The notes beneath the pieces were generated by a model. The model had not been told where the DNA came from. It did not search any database and saw only the letters and a program-made list of their open reading frames with translations. From Methanomassiliicoccaceae archaeon UBA72 (lineage in GTDB: Archaea; Thermoplasmatota; Thermoplasmata; Methanomassiliicoccales; Methanomethylophilaceae), in NCBI GenBank assembly GCA_002509405.1, contig DAVO01000027.1, positions 1 to 12,665 on the forward strand: a DNA stretch of 12,665 nt. The letters are read 5' to 3'. Shown one piece after another: positions 1 through 7,916 of this stretch. Each line of letters begins with the position of its first letter. Within the stretch, counting starts at the first letter, position 1. The position numbers and the translations under genes are program-made.

Positions 1-1896
1 CCATGTGAAGAAGTGATGCAGAAACTCAGGGATACAAAGAACAAACCGAAAGGATCCGACAAGGATTCCGTCGAATTGGTGACCAACATGAAGTACCTGA
101 TCGAGCGGACCAGGAATTTCTATGACGACTTCGGCGACAGGATATCGCTGCCGGCAGATCCGGCTGTGAAATTCGCCGTCGACGACTACGATCTCAAGAT
201 GGATGCCAAACCATTCGAACAGCAGATCCATGCGGTGGATACCGTACTCAACAACAGACTGTCTTACGTCTGGGGCGCACCGGGTACCGGAAAGACGCAA
301 TATGTTCTCGCCATCGCGATCATCTCGGAGATTAAGAAAAACCGCAGGGTGGGGATATTCGCACCCACGAACAACGCGGTCGAACAAGTTCTCCGCGGTC
401 TTCTGAAGATGATAAAGGCCATCGATCCGAACGGAGAGATCATCGACATCGACAAAGACGTTCTTCGTCTCGGCGCCGCCACGGAGGAATTCTTCGAGGA
501 GTATCCGAATGTTTGCGAGGTCCGCAACAAGGACAACGCGTTAAGGGAGAGGGAGAAGAAGCTGGAGATAATGGACGAGGTCATCTTCGAAAAGGAGGCC
601 GAACGTCTGCTGCCCGATTTCGACGAGATCGCTTCGCTCTACTCCGAAATGGACAGGACATCGAACCCGATGAACAAAATGAAGATCAAGAAGCAGATCA
701 GAGAGTACTTCGACGAGATCTCCAGAGTCATGTCAGGGATGCCTAAGTTCGCGCATATTCTCGATGACGCCAATGATTACAACTATCGTCTGAAAGCAGA
801 GCAGGTTTCAAAGCTCCTGTACAGCAGGGAGAAGCCGACCGTCAGCATCGAATATTACAGTTCGATGAGCCTCGATGAAGCTTACAACATCCGCAAGGAG
901 ATCGCCGGACAGATCCAGAAGTTCAAAGAAGGCGACGGATCCGCAACCGTCGGGGATTCGAAGATCGTCGCGATGACCCCGTATGTTTTCATGGCCAGAT
1001 TCTGTCCTAACGGAATCATGGCAGAAGGCCGCATCCCGCTTGACGTCGATCACATATTCATCGATGAGGCCGGGTACTGCAACCTCATAATCACCATGCC
1101 ATTCTTCACCAACGGCGTTCCGATAACGTTGCTGGGCGACCATATGCAATTGCCTCCGGTCTGTGAGATCGACCGTGAACTTTTGACCGATGCCATAAAG
1201 AAAGACGGAAGACTGCGTTACTCGTTCCTTTTCGATATGAGTTCCAGATATGCCGAGATGTTCTTCACCAACGACATATCGTACCTGGCATCAGCATACC
1301 GAGATTGTCTGGACCCGCTGTTCACCGATACGAAGCAGGTGGACCTCACATATTCGCATCGTTTCGGTAAGAACCTTGCGGAGGTCCTGGACCAGATGGT
1401 TTATATGAACGGTATAACCGGTGTCGCGGATAGCCCGCTGTCAGTCAAAGTGATCGATGTCCGGTATTTTGACAAAGATGACAGGAGCAACCCGGGGGAA
1501 GCCATCGCCATAAAGGACTATCTCGAGGGTCGCGAGGGAGGGATATCGGATTTCATCATCCTCACCCCTTATTCAAAGCAGCTGTTAACCCTCGAGAAAA
1601 CTCTGCCGCTTGAGTTTAAAGGCAGTATCTTGACGATTCACAAATCCCAGGGCAGGGAATGGGATACGGTCATTATCTCCGTGTCCGACAACAGGCTCCC
1701 TGTGCGCAACGTTCCGTATCGTTTCACATCCACGTCCACTCTCGAAGGATTGCAGGTGATAAACACGGCCGTATCTCGCGCGAAGAAGGAGCTGATAATC
1801 GTATGCGATTACGAATTCTGGGTCGAGAAAAACGAGGAGCTCATAGGCAGGCTGGTGAACACCGTGCCGAGATTTGAAGTCGTCAGAACGATGTGA
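1..1896 (+). CDS. SF1 DNA/RNA helicase, Upf1/DNA2-like (5' end possibly outside window)
   Basis: ATP-dependent nucleic-acid helicase of superfamily 1B, expected to unwind DNA or RNA in the cytoplasm. Numbering from the GTG at 13, the motifs run in order: Walker A GAPGTGKT at 88-95, motif Ia FAPTNNAVEQ just after it, Walker B DEAG at about 351-354, motif III GDHMQLPP at 375-382, motif IV around YSHRFGKN, motif V IHKSQGREWD at 542-551, and motif VI VSRAKK at 587-592 with the arginine finger R589. The helical stretch between Ia and II (about 165-310) fits the inserted 1B region of Upf1-like enzymes. No nuclease or zinc-binding domain is visible. The frame is open from base 1 and no clear Shine-Dalgarno precedes GTG 13 or ATG 16, so the gene may begin upstream; a complete protein of about 627 residues is also possible. 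It ends at TGA 1894-1896, 4 bases before the next start. The family assignment is firm; the substrate is unknown. Confidence 0.9.
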   Translation, partial: PCEEVMQKLRDTKNKPKGSDKDSVELVTNMKYLIERTRNFYDDFGDRISLPADPAVKFAVDDYDLKMDAKPFEQQIHAVDTVLNNRLSYVWGAPGTGKTQYVLAIAIISEIKKNRRVGIFAPTNNAVEQVLRGLLKMIKAIDPNGEIIDIDKDVLRLGAATEEFFEEYPNVCEVRNKDNALREREKKLEIMDEVIFEKEAERLLPDFDEIASLYSEMDRTSNPMNKMKIKKQIREYFDEISRVMSGMPKFAHILDDANDYNYRLKAEQVSKLLYSREKPTVSIEYYSSMSLDEAYNIRKEIAGQIQKFKEGDGSATVGDSKIVAMTPYVFMARFCPNGIMAEGRIPLDVDHIFIDEAGYCNLIITMPFFTNGVPITLLGDHMQLPPVCEIDRELLTDAIKKDGRLRYSFLFDMSSRYAEMFFTNDISYLASAYRDCLDPLFTDTKQVDLTYSHRFGKNLAEVLDQMVYMNGITGVADSPLSVKVIDVRYFDKDDRSNPGEAIAIKDYLEGREGGISDFIILTPYSKQLLTLEKTLPLEFKGSILTIHKSQGREWDTVIISVSDNRLPVRNVPYRFTSTSTLEGLQVINTAVSRAKKELIIVCDYEFWVEKNEELIGRLVNTVPRFEVVRTM

Positions 1897-1900
1897 TCGG

Positions 1901-2533
1901 ATGCGCTTCGGAAAGAAGACCAGCAACAGGAACGAAATCCTGTCGATAAAATGGAGCTATGGCGCAGGGAATTATTCCATCGACGGCATCGATCTCAGGA
2001 AGAGCCCGTATTACGGATTGTATCCTTCCGTTAATTCATTGGATTTTCTTCCGTATTATTCCATGGTGGATGACCCCGTCATTAAGGAAATGGCGGAACA
2101 GCTGGAGGATCAGTTCGACGAGTACACCGACGAAAGGCGTCGTTCCTCGATAATACTGGCGATGATACAGGAGAACATCGCGTATGCTTCGGACGAGGAG
2201 CGTTTCGGGAGAGACCTCTGGGAACCGCCCGTGCTGACCTTGCTGAAGGGCGAAGCCGATTGCGACGGGATGGCATTGCTGTACACCTCTGTCGCGTACA
2301 ATCTGGGGCTGGACGTGATCACCGTCGTCGTCGAAGGGCACATGTGCGCCGCGGTCAATGTATTCGCGAACGGGACCTTCTACGAATTCGAAGGGAAGAA
2401 GTACTACCACGTAGAATCGACAGCGGACCTGCCGGCGGTCGGCAGGTATTGGGATTCTGCGCGGCAGATCGGCATGGCCAGGCCGGCGACGCCCACGTCG
2501 GAATTCAGGAGAACGTTGCTGCACACCGTGTGA
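1901..2533 (+). CDS. Transglutaminase-like (papain-fold) domain protein
   Basis: A 210-residue protein with a transglutaminase-like core. The motif GEADCDGMALL places the candidate nucleophile at C121, GHMCAAV supplies H147, and YYHVEST supplies an acidic E172 where the family usually has Asp. This Cys-His-acid order and spacing match the transglutaminase-like cysteine peptidase superfamily. The preceding helix and a WEPPVLTLL segment are also typical. There is no signal peptide or membrane segment, so it should be cytoplasmic. I chose ATG 1901, 4 bases after the helicase stop. An in-frame TTG at 1874 would overlap the helicase and is less likely. No strong Shine-Dalgarno is visible, so translation probably depends on coupling to the helicase, and the two form one transcription unit. 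It may act as a peptidase, a crosslinking enzyme or a deamidase; the sequence does not say which, and the target is unknown. Confidence 0.75.
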   Translation: MRFGKKTSNRNEILSIKWSYGAGNYSIDGIDLRKSPYYGLYPSVNSLDFLPYYSMVDDPVIKEMAEQLEDQFDEYTDERRRSSIILAMIQENIAYASDEERFGRDLWEPPVLTLLKGEADCDGMALLYTSVAYNLGLDVITVVVEGHMCAAVNVFANGTFYEFEGKKYYHVESTADLPAVGRYWDSARQIGMARPATPTSEFRRTLLHTV

Positions 2534-2797
2534 GCGCCGGAATCGAACGTTCTATGTGTCATGATAGTCATCGACCGTCCATAAGGCACCTTTGAGATGA
2601 GACCGGATATTTCCCGGGTAACTTTTCGCTGTGATCGATTTCCTTCGTTATACTCTGTTACCGAAACCAAAGGAGATATCTGTGATAACAGGAAAGGCGA
2701 AGAGGGCAGCATGAAGCAAGGAGAAAAGCACTTCGAATCCTAAATCTTCGGAATCTGCACCTGCTCTGTGATGTAGCCATACCGAAGTGACGCTTTT

Positions 2798-2900
2798 CTT
2801 TATATATCGTATTTAAATACTATTTAAATAAGCAGTCTTGTATATGCAAGATTGCACAATAAGCGTGTTAGTATATAAGTCGTATAAACAATATATAAAC
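2798..2900 (+). promoter_or_regulatory. AT-rich TATA-box cluster with palindromes
   Basis: Candidate archaeal promoter region reading rightward. TATA-like boxes lie at 2800-2808, 2871-2878 and 2889-2899. Between them are a perfect 12-base palindrome GTATTTAAATAC (2809-2820), a 10-base palindrome TATTTAAATA directly after it (2821-2830), and a small dyad TCTTG/CAAGA (2836-2851). The box at 2889-2899 would place a start site near 2920, just ahead of the GC-rich foldable segment. No downstream protein gene explains it. AT-rich DNA produces TATA-like strings by chance, so function is inferred from position only. Confidence 0.4.
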
Positions 2901-2944
2901 AAAATCAAAAATTTGTACAGTTACAGCACGGCAGTATTACATTC

Positions 2945-3165
2945 CGTAGATTTAGGTCACCGGGGGGGAAGAGCGCAAACTACCCGGTTCCACGATTGTA
3001 GGTCCCTAAGTTTTCATTGCCGGATTTTCAATAGAAGCGGAAACACCCCCCGAGTCCGAATCCGGGACTTGGAGATCCACAATCGTATCTTTTTGTTCGG
3101 GCGGCATTTCCGGGCGGAAGTATATGGAGCCGTCTTCAGATTCGCGACGGCTTCCCCCCCTCAAA
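2945..3165 (+). ncRNA. Candidate structured non-coding RNA (unrecognised)
   Basis: A GC-rich island in an AT-rich spacer with several complementary segments found by eye. GGGGGGGAAG (2962-2971) is exactly complementary to CTTCCCCCCC (3151-3160). ACGATTGT (2992-2999) pairs with ACAATCGT (3079-3086), and after one bulged base GG (3001-3002) pairs with CC (3077-3078). CCGGATT (3020-3026) pairs with AATCCGG (3059-3065). CCGTC (3130-3134) pairs with GACGG (3146-3150). These can nest in one fold. An alternative lets CGGGGGG (2961-2967) pair with CCCCCCG (3046-3052). A T5 run at 3090-3094 follows the second helix. The strand is inferred from the TATA boxes on the left. I found no signature of tRNA, SRP RNA, RNase P RNA or a C/D guide. 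It could also be a decayed mobile-element fragment. Confidence 0.25.
3126..3155 (-). terminator. Hairpin downstream of the ATPase gene
   Basis: AGCCGTC (3128-3134) and GACGGCT (3146-3152) form a perfect 7-base inverted repeat with an 11-base loop, about 38 bases beyond the ATPase stop. No T-run follows on the minus strand, so it may be a transcript-end or stabilising hairpin rather than a true terminator. It overlaps the candidate RNA fold of this spacer. Confidence 0.3.
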
Positions 3166-3189
3166 AGCGGATTCGCTGTCGGCAGGCAT

Positions 3190-4371
3190 TCACCGTTCTT
3201 CCAAAAGGAAATCCACGATGTTCAGATATCGTATCCCGTCCCTGCTTTCTGGAAGGTCTCTGTCCAGCGTGAGGACGGTCTTTATTCCGGCATCGCCCAG
3301 AAGCTTAAGGGGGCGCTCCTCCCGTTCGATCGTCGAATCGTCGGCAAGGGTCTTGGCGACCTGATAGTATTCCGTCTTTCCGAAAGACCTAGCCGTGAAG
3401 TCGACTTCGTAATCGCGGTAGCTTCCGACGACCACATCGTATCCGCGCCTGATGAGTTCCAGAAACACTATGTTCTCAAGAAGCCCGGAAGCGTTATCGT
3501 CCGTGTGCCCAAGGGCGGTGTTCCTCAATCCGGTGTCCGACGCGTAGTACTTCGCCTTCACTTTCATCATTTTTTTACCGATCAGGTCGAATGTATTGAC
3601 CTTGTAGAATACGAAGGAATCGGTCAGCGCATCCAGGTAGCGGTCCACCGTCCTGTTGTCGCCGATGCCTGAACCGGAGGCTAAAGATTCCAGCGTGGTT
3701 ATGTTTCCGACGTTGGAGTACATGAAATCCGTCATCCTGCGCACCGTGGAAGGGTCCATTCTGCTTCTGGACACTACATCGCGGTTGACGATGGAGTCAT
3801 AGACGCCCTCCATTATTGTGCGGTTCTTGCGCAGGGAATCGTCCAGGTCTATGATGGGCATCCCGCCCTGAACGAGATACTGGTCGAACCTCTGCTCTAC
3901 CCTGGTGTCGCCCTTCGGCGGATATCTCTCAAGAAACTCCGAGAACGAGAAAGGGAGCACGTGGATCTCGGCATATCTTCCAGCGATGATTGTGCTGAAC
4001 TCGGACGAGAGCACCTTGGCGTTGGAACCGGTGACATATACATTTGCACCGTTGCTGCGAAGCGTGTTCACCACATCCTCCCAGCCGGCGATATACTGCA
4101 CTTCGTCCAGCAGGATGTAGTCTTTCGGTGTGGTCATCAGTTCGGTAACATACGAGTTCAATTCGCGTTTTGTAGTTACCGAGAAGCGTTTCTCTTCCAG
4201 ATTGATAGAGACTACGTTCTCGCCCTTGTTTTCCAGCCTCTGCCTGAACTGTGCGAGCAGGGTGGACTTACCGGACCTTCTGACGCCCGTGACGATCTTC
4301 ACCAGGTCAGGGCGGTCCTCGAATTCTTCCAACCTTTCGATGTAAGATTTCCTGATGATTTCTTTCGTCAT
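3190..4371 (-). CDS. AAA ATPase with C-terminal DUF4143 (archaeal AAA_14-type)
   Basis: A 393-residue P-loop ATPase. Walker A is GVRRSGKS at 29-36 and Walker B is YILLDEVQ with D89 and E90. A sensor-1 strand reads VYVTGSNA, followed by the family's AGRYAEIHVLPFSFSEF segment. The C-terminal third carries the DUF4143 signature: LLENIVFLELIRRGY, then EVDF (E322, D324) and YYQVAK (Q337), a spacing like a PD-(D/E)xK nuclease fold that is often inactive in this family. These proteins are common in archaea and gut bacteria, often in many copies, and their cellular role is not established. The ATG at 4369-4371 lies about 25 bases from the centre of a TATA box, so the mRNA is probably leaderless. It stands alone, convergent with the transglutaminase-like gene. 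The family call is firm; the function is unknown. Confidence 0.9.
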   Translation of the reverse strand: MTKEIIRKSYIERLEEFEDRPDLVKIVTGVRRSGKSTLLAQFRQRLENKGENVVSINLEEKRFSVTTKRELNSYVTELMTTPKDYILLDEVQYIAGWEDVVNTLRSNGANVYVTGSNAKVLSSEFSTIIAGRYAEIHVLPFSFSEFLERYPPKGDTRVEQRFDQYLVQGGMPIIDLDDSLRKNRTIMEGVYDSIVNRDVVSRSRMDPSTVRRMTDFMYSNVGNITTLESLASGSGIGDNRTVDRYLDALTDSFVFYKVNTFDLIGKKMMKVKAKYYASDTGLRNTALGHTDDNASGLLENIVFLELIRRGYDVVVGSYRDYEVDFTARSFGKTEYYQVAKTLADDSTIEREERPLKLLGDAGIKTVLTLDRDLPESRDGIRYLNIVDFLLEER

Positions 4372-4790
4372 GGATGTTCATCGGCTTTCATTTATATATA
4401 GTGTGTGAAAAAGTTGTAATTAAATGTTGAATTTTTACACATTCTGATGTATTAAATTTGAACATATTGATGGTAAGTTCTGTAAATAATTCATATTTTC
4501 ATCTCATTTCGAGTATGCACTGAGTTTGAGCAAAACGCTTTATGGCGTTCGAGGAAAGAATCCGATGTGTTCAGGGCATTCAGGCCCGAACGCCAAGAAC
4601 AATCCCACGCACGTTTTGTCTTTTCAGATACGATGTTTACGTTACGTTCCTCGACAAATTCGTTCGTCTCCGTTGACAGCAACGCGTTATCAAGGACAGA
4701 TTATTCATATTGTTTCTTCAGACCGATATCTGCATATTACGCTGATTGTCAATGTCGGGCGCCCTTCTCTACAAGGCTCTCGCCTCCTGT
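4372..4790. other. Spacer between sbcC and the ATPase gene
   Basis: This holds the ATPase promoter and an AT-rich patch (4390-4510), then about 280 bases of balanced composition with no convincing gene. A minus-strand frame (4491-4682, TTG start) has 63 codons but no ribosome binding site, no recognisable domain and a poor start. A perfect 9-base inverted repeat, TGGCGTTCG (4543-4551) and CGAACGCCA (4587-4595), lies here. A competing small stem AACGC/GCGTT (4534-4549) shares its left arm. The palindrome GGGCGCCC lies near 4758-4765, shortly after the sbcC stop. Confidence 0.5.
4388..4404 (-). promoter_or_regulatory. TATA box of the AAA/DUF4143 ATPase
   Basis: On the minus strand TATATATAAA (plus-strand 4391-4400) sits about 25 bases upstream of the ATPase ATG at 4371. 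With the usual archaeal spacing, transcription would start at or next to the ATG, giving a leaderless message. A GTGTGTGAAAAA stretch follows on the plus strand, partly mirrored by TTTTTACAC near 4433. Confidence 0.6.
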
Positions 4791-7700
4791 TCATTCGACC
4801 TCGATGTACGATCCGCGATGTGCGTTGCTGTTGTTGCGGACGATGATCTTCCTGTCGATCTGCTGCTTCAGGGCCTCGACGTGCGAGATTATTCCGATCA
4901 GCACATCGGATTCGCTGAGCTCCATCAGCATCGCCACCGATGCCTTGAGGGTGTCCTGGTCCAGCGAACCGAACCCTTCGTCGACGAACAACGTATCGAC
5001 GCGTATGCCACCGTTGACTCTCTGGATCATATCGGACAGCCCTAATGCCAATGACAGCGCCGCCATGAAAGATTCTCCGCCGGACAGCGTTTCGGATGGC
5101 CTCGAAGTTCCGGTATAATTATCGAAGACGTCGATATCAAGGCCGAACCTCGACCTTCCGTCCTTGGTCGCCTCGCGCGGGATCAGCTCATACCTGCCGG
5201 AGGTCATCTTCCTCATCCTCAGGTTGGCGAAGTGCAGGACCCGTTTGAAGTAAAGCGACTGTATGAAAGTCTCGAACGACATCTTGTCGCCCGTCGCTCC
5301 GGAGGCGACATCCGCTATCTCCTTAATTTCCTGCCGCTCCTTCGACAGTTTCGCCACATCCTTGGACGCTTTATCGATAGTGTCCATTGCGTTTCTGTTG
5401 GCAGCGAGGCGTGAAGATATGGTTGTGATCTTTGAGTTTATATCGTTGATAGCATTTTCGATCTCGTAGATCTTTGAATCGAAGGACGACAAGTCTACCG
5501 GTTCTTTTCCATTGGTATCCTTCGAAAGCCTTTTCAGATCGTTTCCGTTGATGTCGATATTTCTGTCATATTCCGATATTTCTTCCTGCAAGGGTCCGAT
5601 CTCGGGTTCCTTGGAGAGCAGCATCGCCGCATCTTCTTCGTCGATCGACAGCCTGCGGTAGATTTCTTTGAGCTCGCCTTCCTTCGATGATATCGATTTT
5701 CTCTTTTCTTCAATCTGATCTTTGTAGCCCTTCAGTTCTGCCTTGGCGGAAGCCAGTTCGAGATTTGTATTGTTCAGCTCCATATATGCGTCCGAGATGG
5801 CGGAGTCGATGGCATTCTTGGATTTCCTGAGCTCTTCCACTGCTGACAACAGCGACTCTTCGGAATCGTATTCAAGCCCTTCTCTCATCTGGTTCACTTT
5901 TTCGGTCTGGGCTACCAAGGCATTATGCGAAACGATGAATTCTTCGTTCAGTATATCCACGGCTTCGTCCGCTTTGGTTTTCTCCCCATCGAGAGAATTG
6001 TTGAGTTCGTCACGTATCCTTTCGACCTCTTTGGAAATAGGTTCGAGTTCTAATTTCTTCTTTTTAGATTCATTTAACATGCCCGTCCTGCTTGCGGTCA
6101 GCTCTTTGAGGGCCTCGGCGACGTCGTCGGCCGTGACGCAGACCTTGCCCAGGCCAGCAAGGCGGTCCCTGCAGTCGTTGAGGCTGGCATTGGCATCCGT
6201 ATCCAGCGATGTGCAATTGTTATTAATCTCCGACACGGTGATACTCTGCACATCACATTTTTTCTTCAGGATGTCCAGCTCTTCCTTGCTAATGCCCTCC
6301 CCGGAGATGGTTGCTGGTGCGGGGTGGCGCTCCGAGCCACATACCGGACAGGGCTCATTATCCTTCAGCAGCTGTGCGAGAATGCCTGCCTGGGATGCGT
6401 AGAACGCACTCTCTTTTCTCATATGTTCTTCACGGAGCGACGTCAGTTTCTGAGATGCATCGCCTAGCTCTATCTTCCTTATTTTGAGGGAATCGCTGAA
6501 GGATTTGTAGTTTTTCAGTTTCCTGCTTATGTCTGAAAGCACTACTAGGTCATCATCTGCGTTTTCCATTGAAGATTTCAGCTTGGATATTTCCTCTCCA
6601 ACATCCTCGTGCTCATTCAGGAAAAATCTATAGCCTCTGATCTTTTCTGAAAGTCTGTCCCGCTTCTCTTTGGCACTATTCAGTTTTTCTTCGATCCGAG
6701 AGTGCTCGGATGCAATCCCCTTGAGTTTTTCATCTTTCGAAGACAGTGAGGCATATATCTCCCTCTTCGATTCCAGATTTTGGATGCGCCCCGCCAGATT
6801 TTCAGATTCGGACCTCTTGGAATCCGCATCTTCCTTAGTTTTTTCCAATGATTCGACTCTTTCCTGCAGACTGGCGACCTTATTCTCAGCGCCGTTGACG
6901 GATCCTTCGAGCACGGACACATCTTTTTTCAAAGATAGGAGCGCGGACCTTGGTACCTTGACTTGTGCGACGACGTCCCTGATAGATCCCAGTTCCTTCC
7001 TCTTCCCATCTATCTCCTCTTTCCTCGAGCCCAGTTCTTCCGCCCTATCCAGGGCCCTTTTCAGATCTTCGAATAACCTGTTGATGCTCTCCGCTTCGGT
7101 CTTGGACCTTATCGCCGAGTCCTTCTCTCCACTCTTAACGTCGCGTTCGGCATTCAGCGAGGCGAGTTTATTTTTGTCCGTTCCGTTCTGTTCGTCCAGG
7201 ATGTCGATATATTCCTCGACGTATGCGGAGCCCTTCAGTTCTTTGTATTCTTCGTAACGGGGACAGTTCTCGTCTATCACGATGAAACCTCTCGCATTCT
7301 CTATCTTAGAGTCTGCGTTCCTGCAACCGTCGTTCAGCTCCCGGTACTTTTCCGACATGGACTGCTGGAAAGCTTCGACCGAGTCCGTGGAGAATATCCT
7401 GCGGAAGATCTTCTCGCGCTCTTTCGTATCGGTGTTCAGGACCTTCCTGAACTCTCCCTGGGCGATCATCGATATCTGCTTCCACTGGTCGTACTGGATC
7501 CCCAGTATCTCCTCTACTTTTCGGTTCACGGAGGACCAAGCGGATTCGGTCCGCGCTTCCCATGTCAGCTCGGCCTTCTGCTGTACGGTCTGCAGTTTGC
7601 TTTCGTCCCTGCTCGGGCGCAGGTACTGCGGCCTCCTGTATATGCGGTAGTCCGTGCCGTTATGGGTGAAGTCCAGCTCGACGAACGTCTCCGCATCTTT

Positions 7701-7916
7701 GGAGGCGAAGTGGCTCCTGAAGTCCTTGGGATCGCGTTCGGGGTCGGTCAACCTTCCATAAAGCGCGAAAGTGATGGCATCGAATACCGACGTCTTCCCG
7801 GCGCCGGTGTTGCCGGTTATCAGGAACAGCCCCTTCCCTCCGAAGGCGTCGAAGTCGACGGAGACCTTGCCACCGTAGGGTCCGAACGCGGACATCGCCA
7901 GTTTATGAGGTATCAT
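4791..7916 (-). CDS. sbcC: Nuclease SbcCD subunit C (Rad50-like SMC ATPase)
   Basis: A 1041-residue ATPase subunit of the SbcCD (Mre11-Rad50) complex, which uses ATP to bind and open DNA ends so that SbcD can cut hairpins and blocked or double-stranded ends. The N-terminal lobe has Walker A GNTGAGKT at 35-42 and a Q-loop glutamine at 153. Two long, charged, heptad-rich coiled-coil arms (about 180-510 and 540-880) flank a zinc hook CPVC at 523-526 in the context PCPVCGSERHP. The C-terminal lobe has the ABC signature LSGGES from 944, Walker B FVDEG (D979, E980) and the D-loop SLD at 983-985. All catalytic motifs are intact and the length fits bacterial SbcC (about 1000-1200). The hook and lobe wording are closer to bacterial SbcC than to the shorter archaeal Rad50, which suggests acquisition from bacteria. 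The start overlaps the sbcD stop by one base (TGATG), so translation is coupled. Confidence 0.96.
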   Translation of the reverse strand: MIPHKLAMSAFGPYGGKVSVDFDAFGGKGLFLITGNTGAGKTSVFDAITFALYGRLTDPERDPKDFRSHFASKDAETFVELDFTHNGTDYRIYRRPQYLRPSRDESKLQTVQQKAELTWEARTESAWSSVNRKVEEILGIQYDQWKQISMIAQGEFRKVLNTDTKEREKIFRRIFSTDSVEAFQQSMSEKYRELNDGCRNADSKIENARGFIVIDENCPRYEEYKELKGSAYVEEYIDILDEQNGTDKNKLASLNAERDVKSGEKDSAIRSKTEAESINRLFEDLKRALDRAEELGSRKEEIDGKRKELGSIRDVVAQVKVPRSALLSLKKDVSVLEGSVNGAENKVASLQERVESLEKTKEDADSKRSESENLAGRIQNLESKREIYASLSSKDEKLKGIASEHSRIEEKLNSAKEKRDRLSEKIRGYRFFLNEHEDVGEEISKLKSSMENADDDLVVLSDISRKLKNYKSFSDSLKIRKIELGDASQKLTSLREEHMRKESAFYASQAGILAQLLKDNEPCPVCGSERHPAPATISGEGISKEELDILKKKCDVQSITVSEINNNCTSLDTDANASLNDCRDRLAGLGKVCVTADDVAEALKELTASRTGMLNESKKKKLELEPISKEVERIRDELNNSLDGEKTKADEAVDILNEEFIVSHNALVAQTEKVNQMREGLEYDSEESLLSAVEELRKSKNAIDSAISDAYMELNNTNLELASAKAELKGYKDQIEEKRKSISSKEGELKEIYRRLSIDEEDAAMLLSKEPEIGPLQEEISEYDRNIDINGNDLKRLSKDTNGKEPVDLSSFDSKIYEIENAINDINSKITTISSRLAANRNAMDTIDKASKDVAKLSKERQEIKEIADVASGATGDKMSFETFIQSLYFKRVLHFANLRMRKMTSGRYELIPREATKDGRSRFGLDIDVFDNYTGTSRPSETLSGGESFMAALSLALGLSDMIQRVNGGIRVDTLFVDEGFGSLDQDTLKASVAMLMELSESDVLIGIISHVEALKQQIDRKIIVRNNSNAHRGSYIEVE

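Larger units (their letters stand above)
2534..3189. other. Long convergent intergenic spacer
   Basis: These 656 bases separate the ends of two convergent genes, so no promoter would be expected here. No convincing protein gene is seen in any frame. The left part (2534-2760) has mixed composition and only two overlapping 10-codon reading frames (GTG 2684, ATG 2711). The middle (about 2795-2940) is very AT-rich and holds several TATA-like boxes and short palindromes. The right part (about 2949-3160) turns abruptly GC-rich, with G7, C6 and C7 runs and many complementary segments. The last bases are the 3' flank of the ATPase gene. Confidence 0.7.

Noticed and set aside
2530..2600. tRNA-like 3' end on the minus strand (GTTCGATTCCGGCGC)
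   Set aside because: The T-loop wording is right, but the flanking five bases do not pair (GAACG with CCGGC) and no matching acceptor strand or anticodon arm lies upstream.
2684..2743. Two overlapping 10-codon frames (GTG after AAAGGAGA, then ATG sharing ATGA)
   Set aside because: Too short to support, no downstream gene for a leader peptide to control, and no clear promoter at the right distance.
2962..3160. Reading the 10-base terminal complement as ends of a MITE-like insertion
   Set aside because: No clear target-site duplication flanks the arms and the arms are mostly a G/C homopolymer; kept only as an alternative to the RNA idea.
2838..3272. 144-codon plus-strand frame across the spacer
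   Set aside because: Runs into the antisense of the ATPase gene, is built of low-complexity AT then GC sequence, and has no recognisable domain or ribosome binding site.
4491..4682. 63-codon minus-strand frame with TTG start
   Set aside because: No ribosome binding site, no domain, overlaps the inverted repeat, and length is within chance for this composition.
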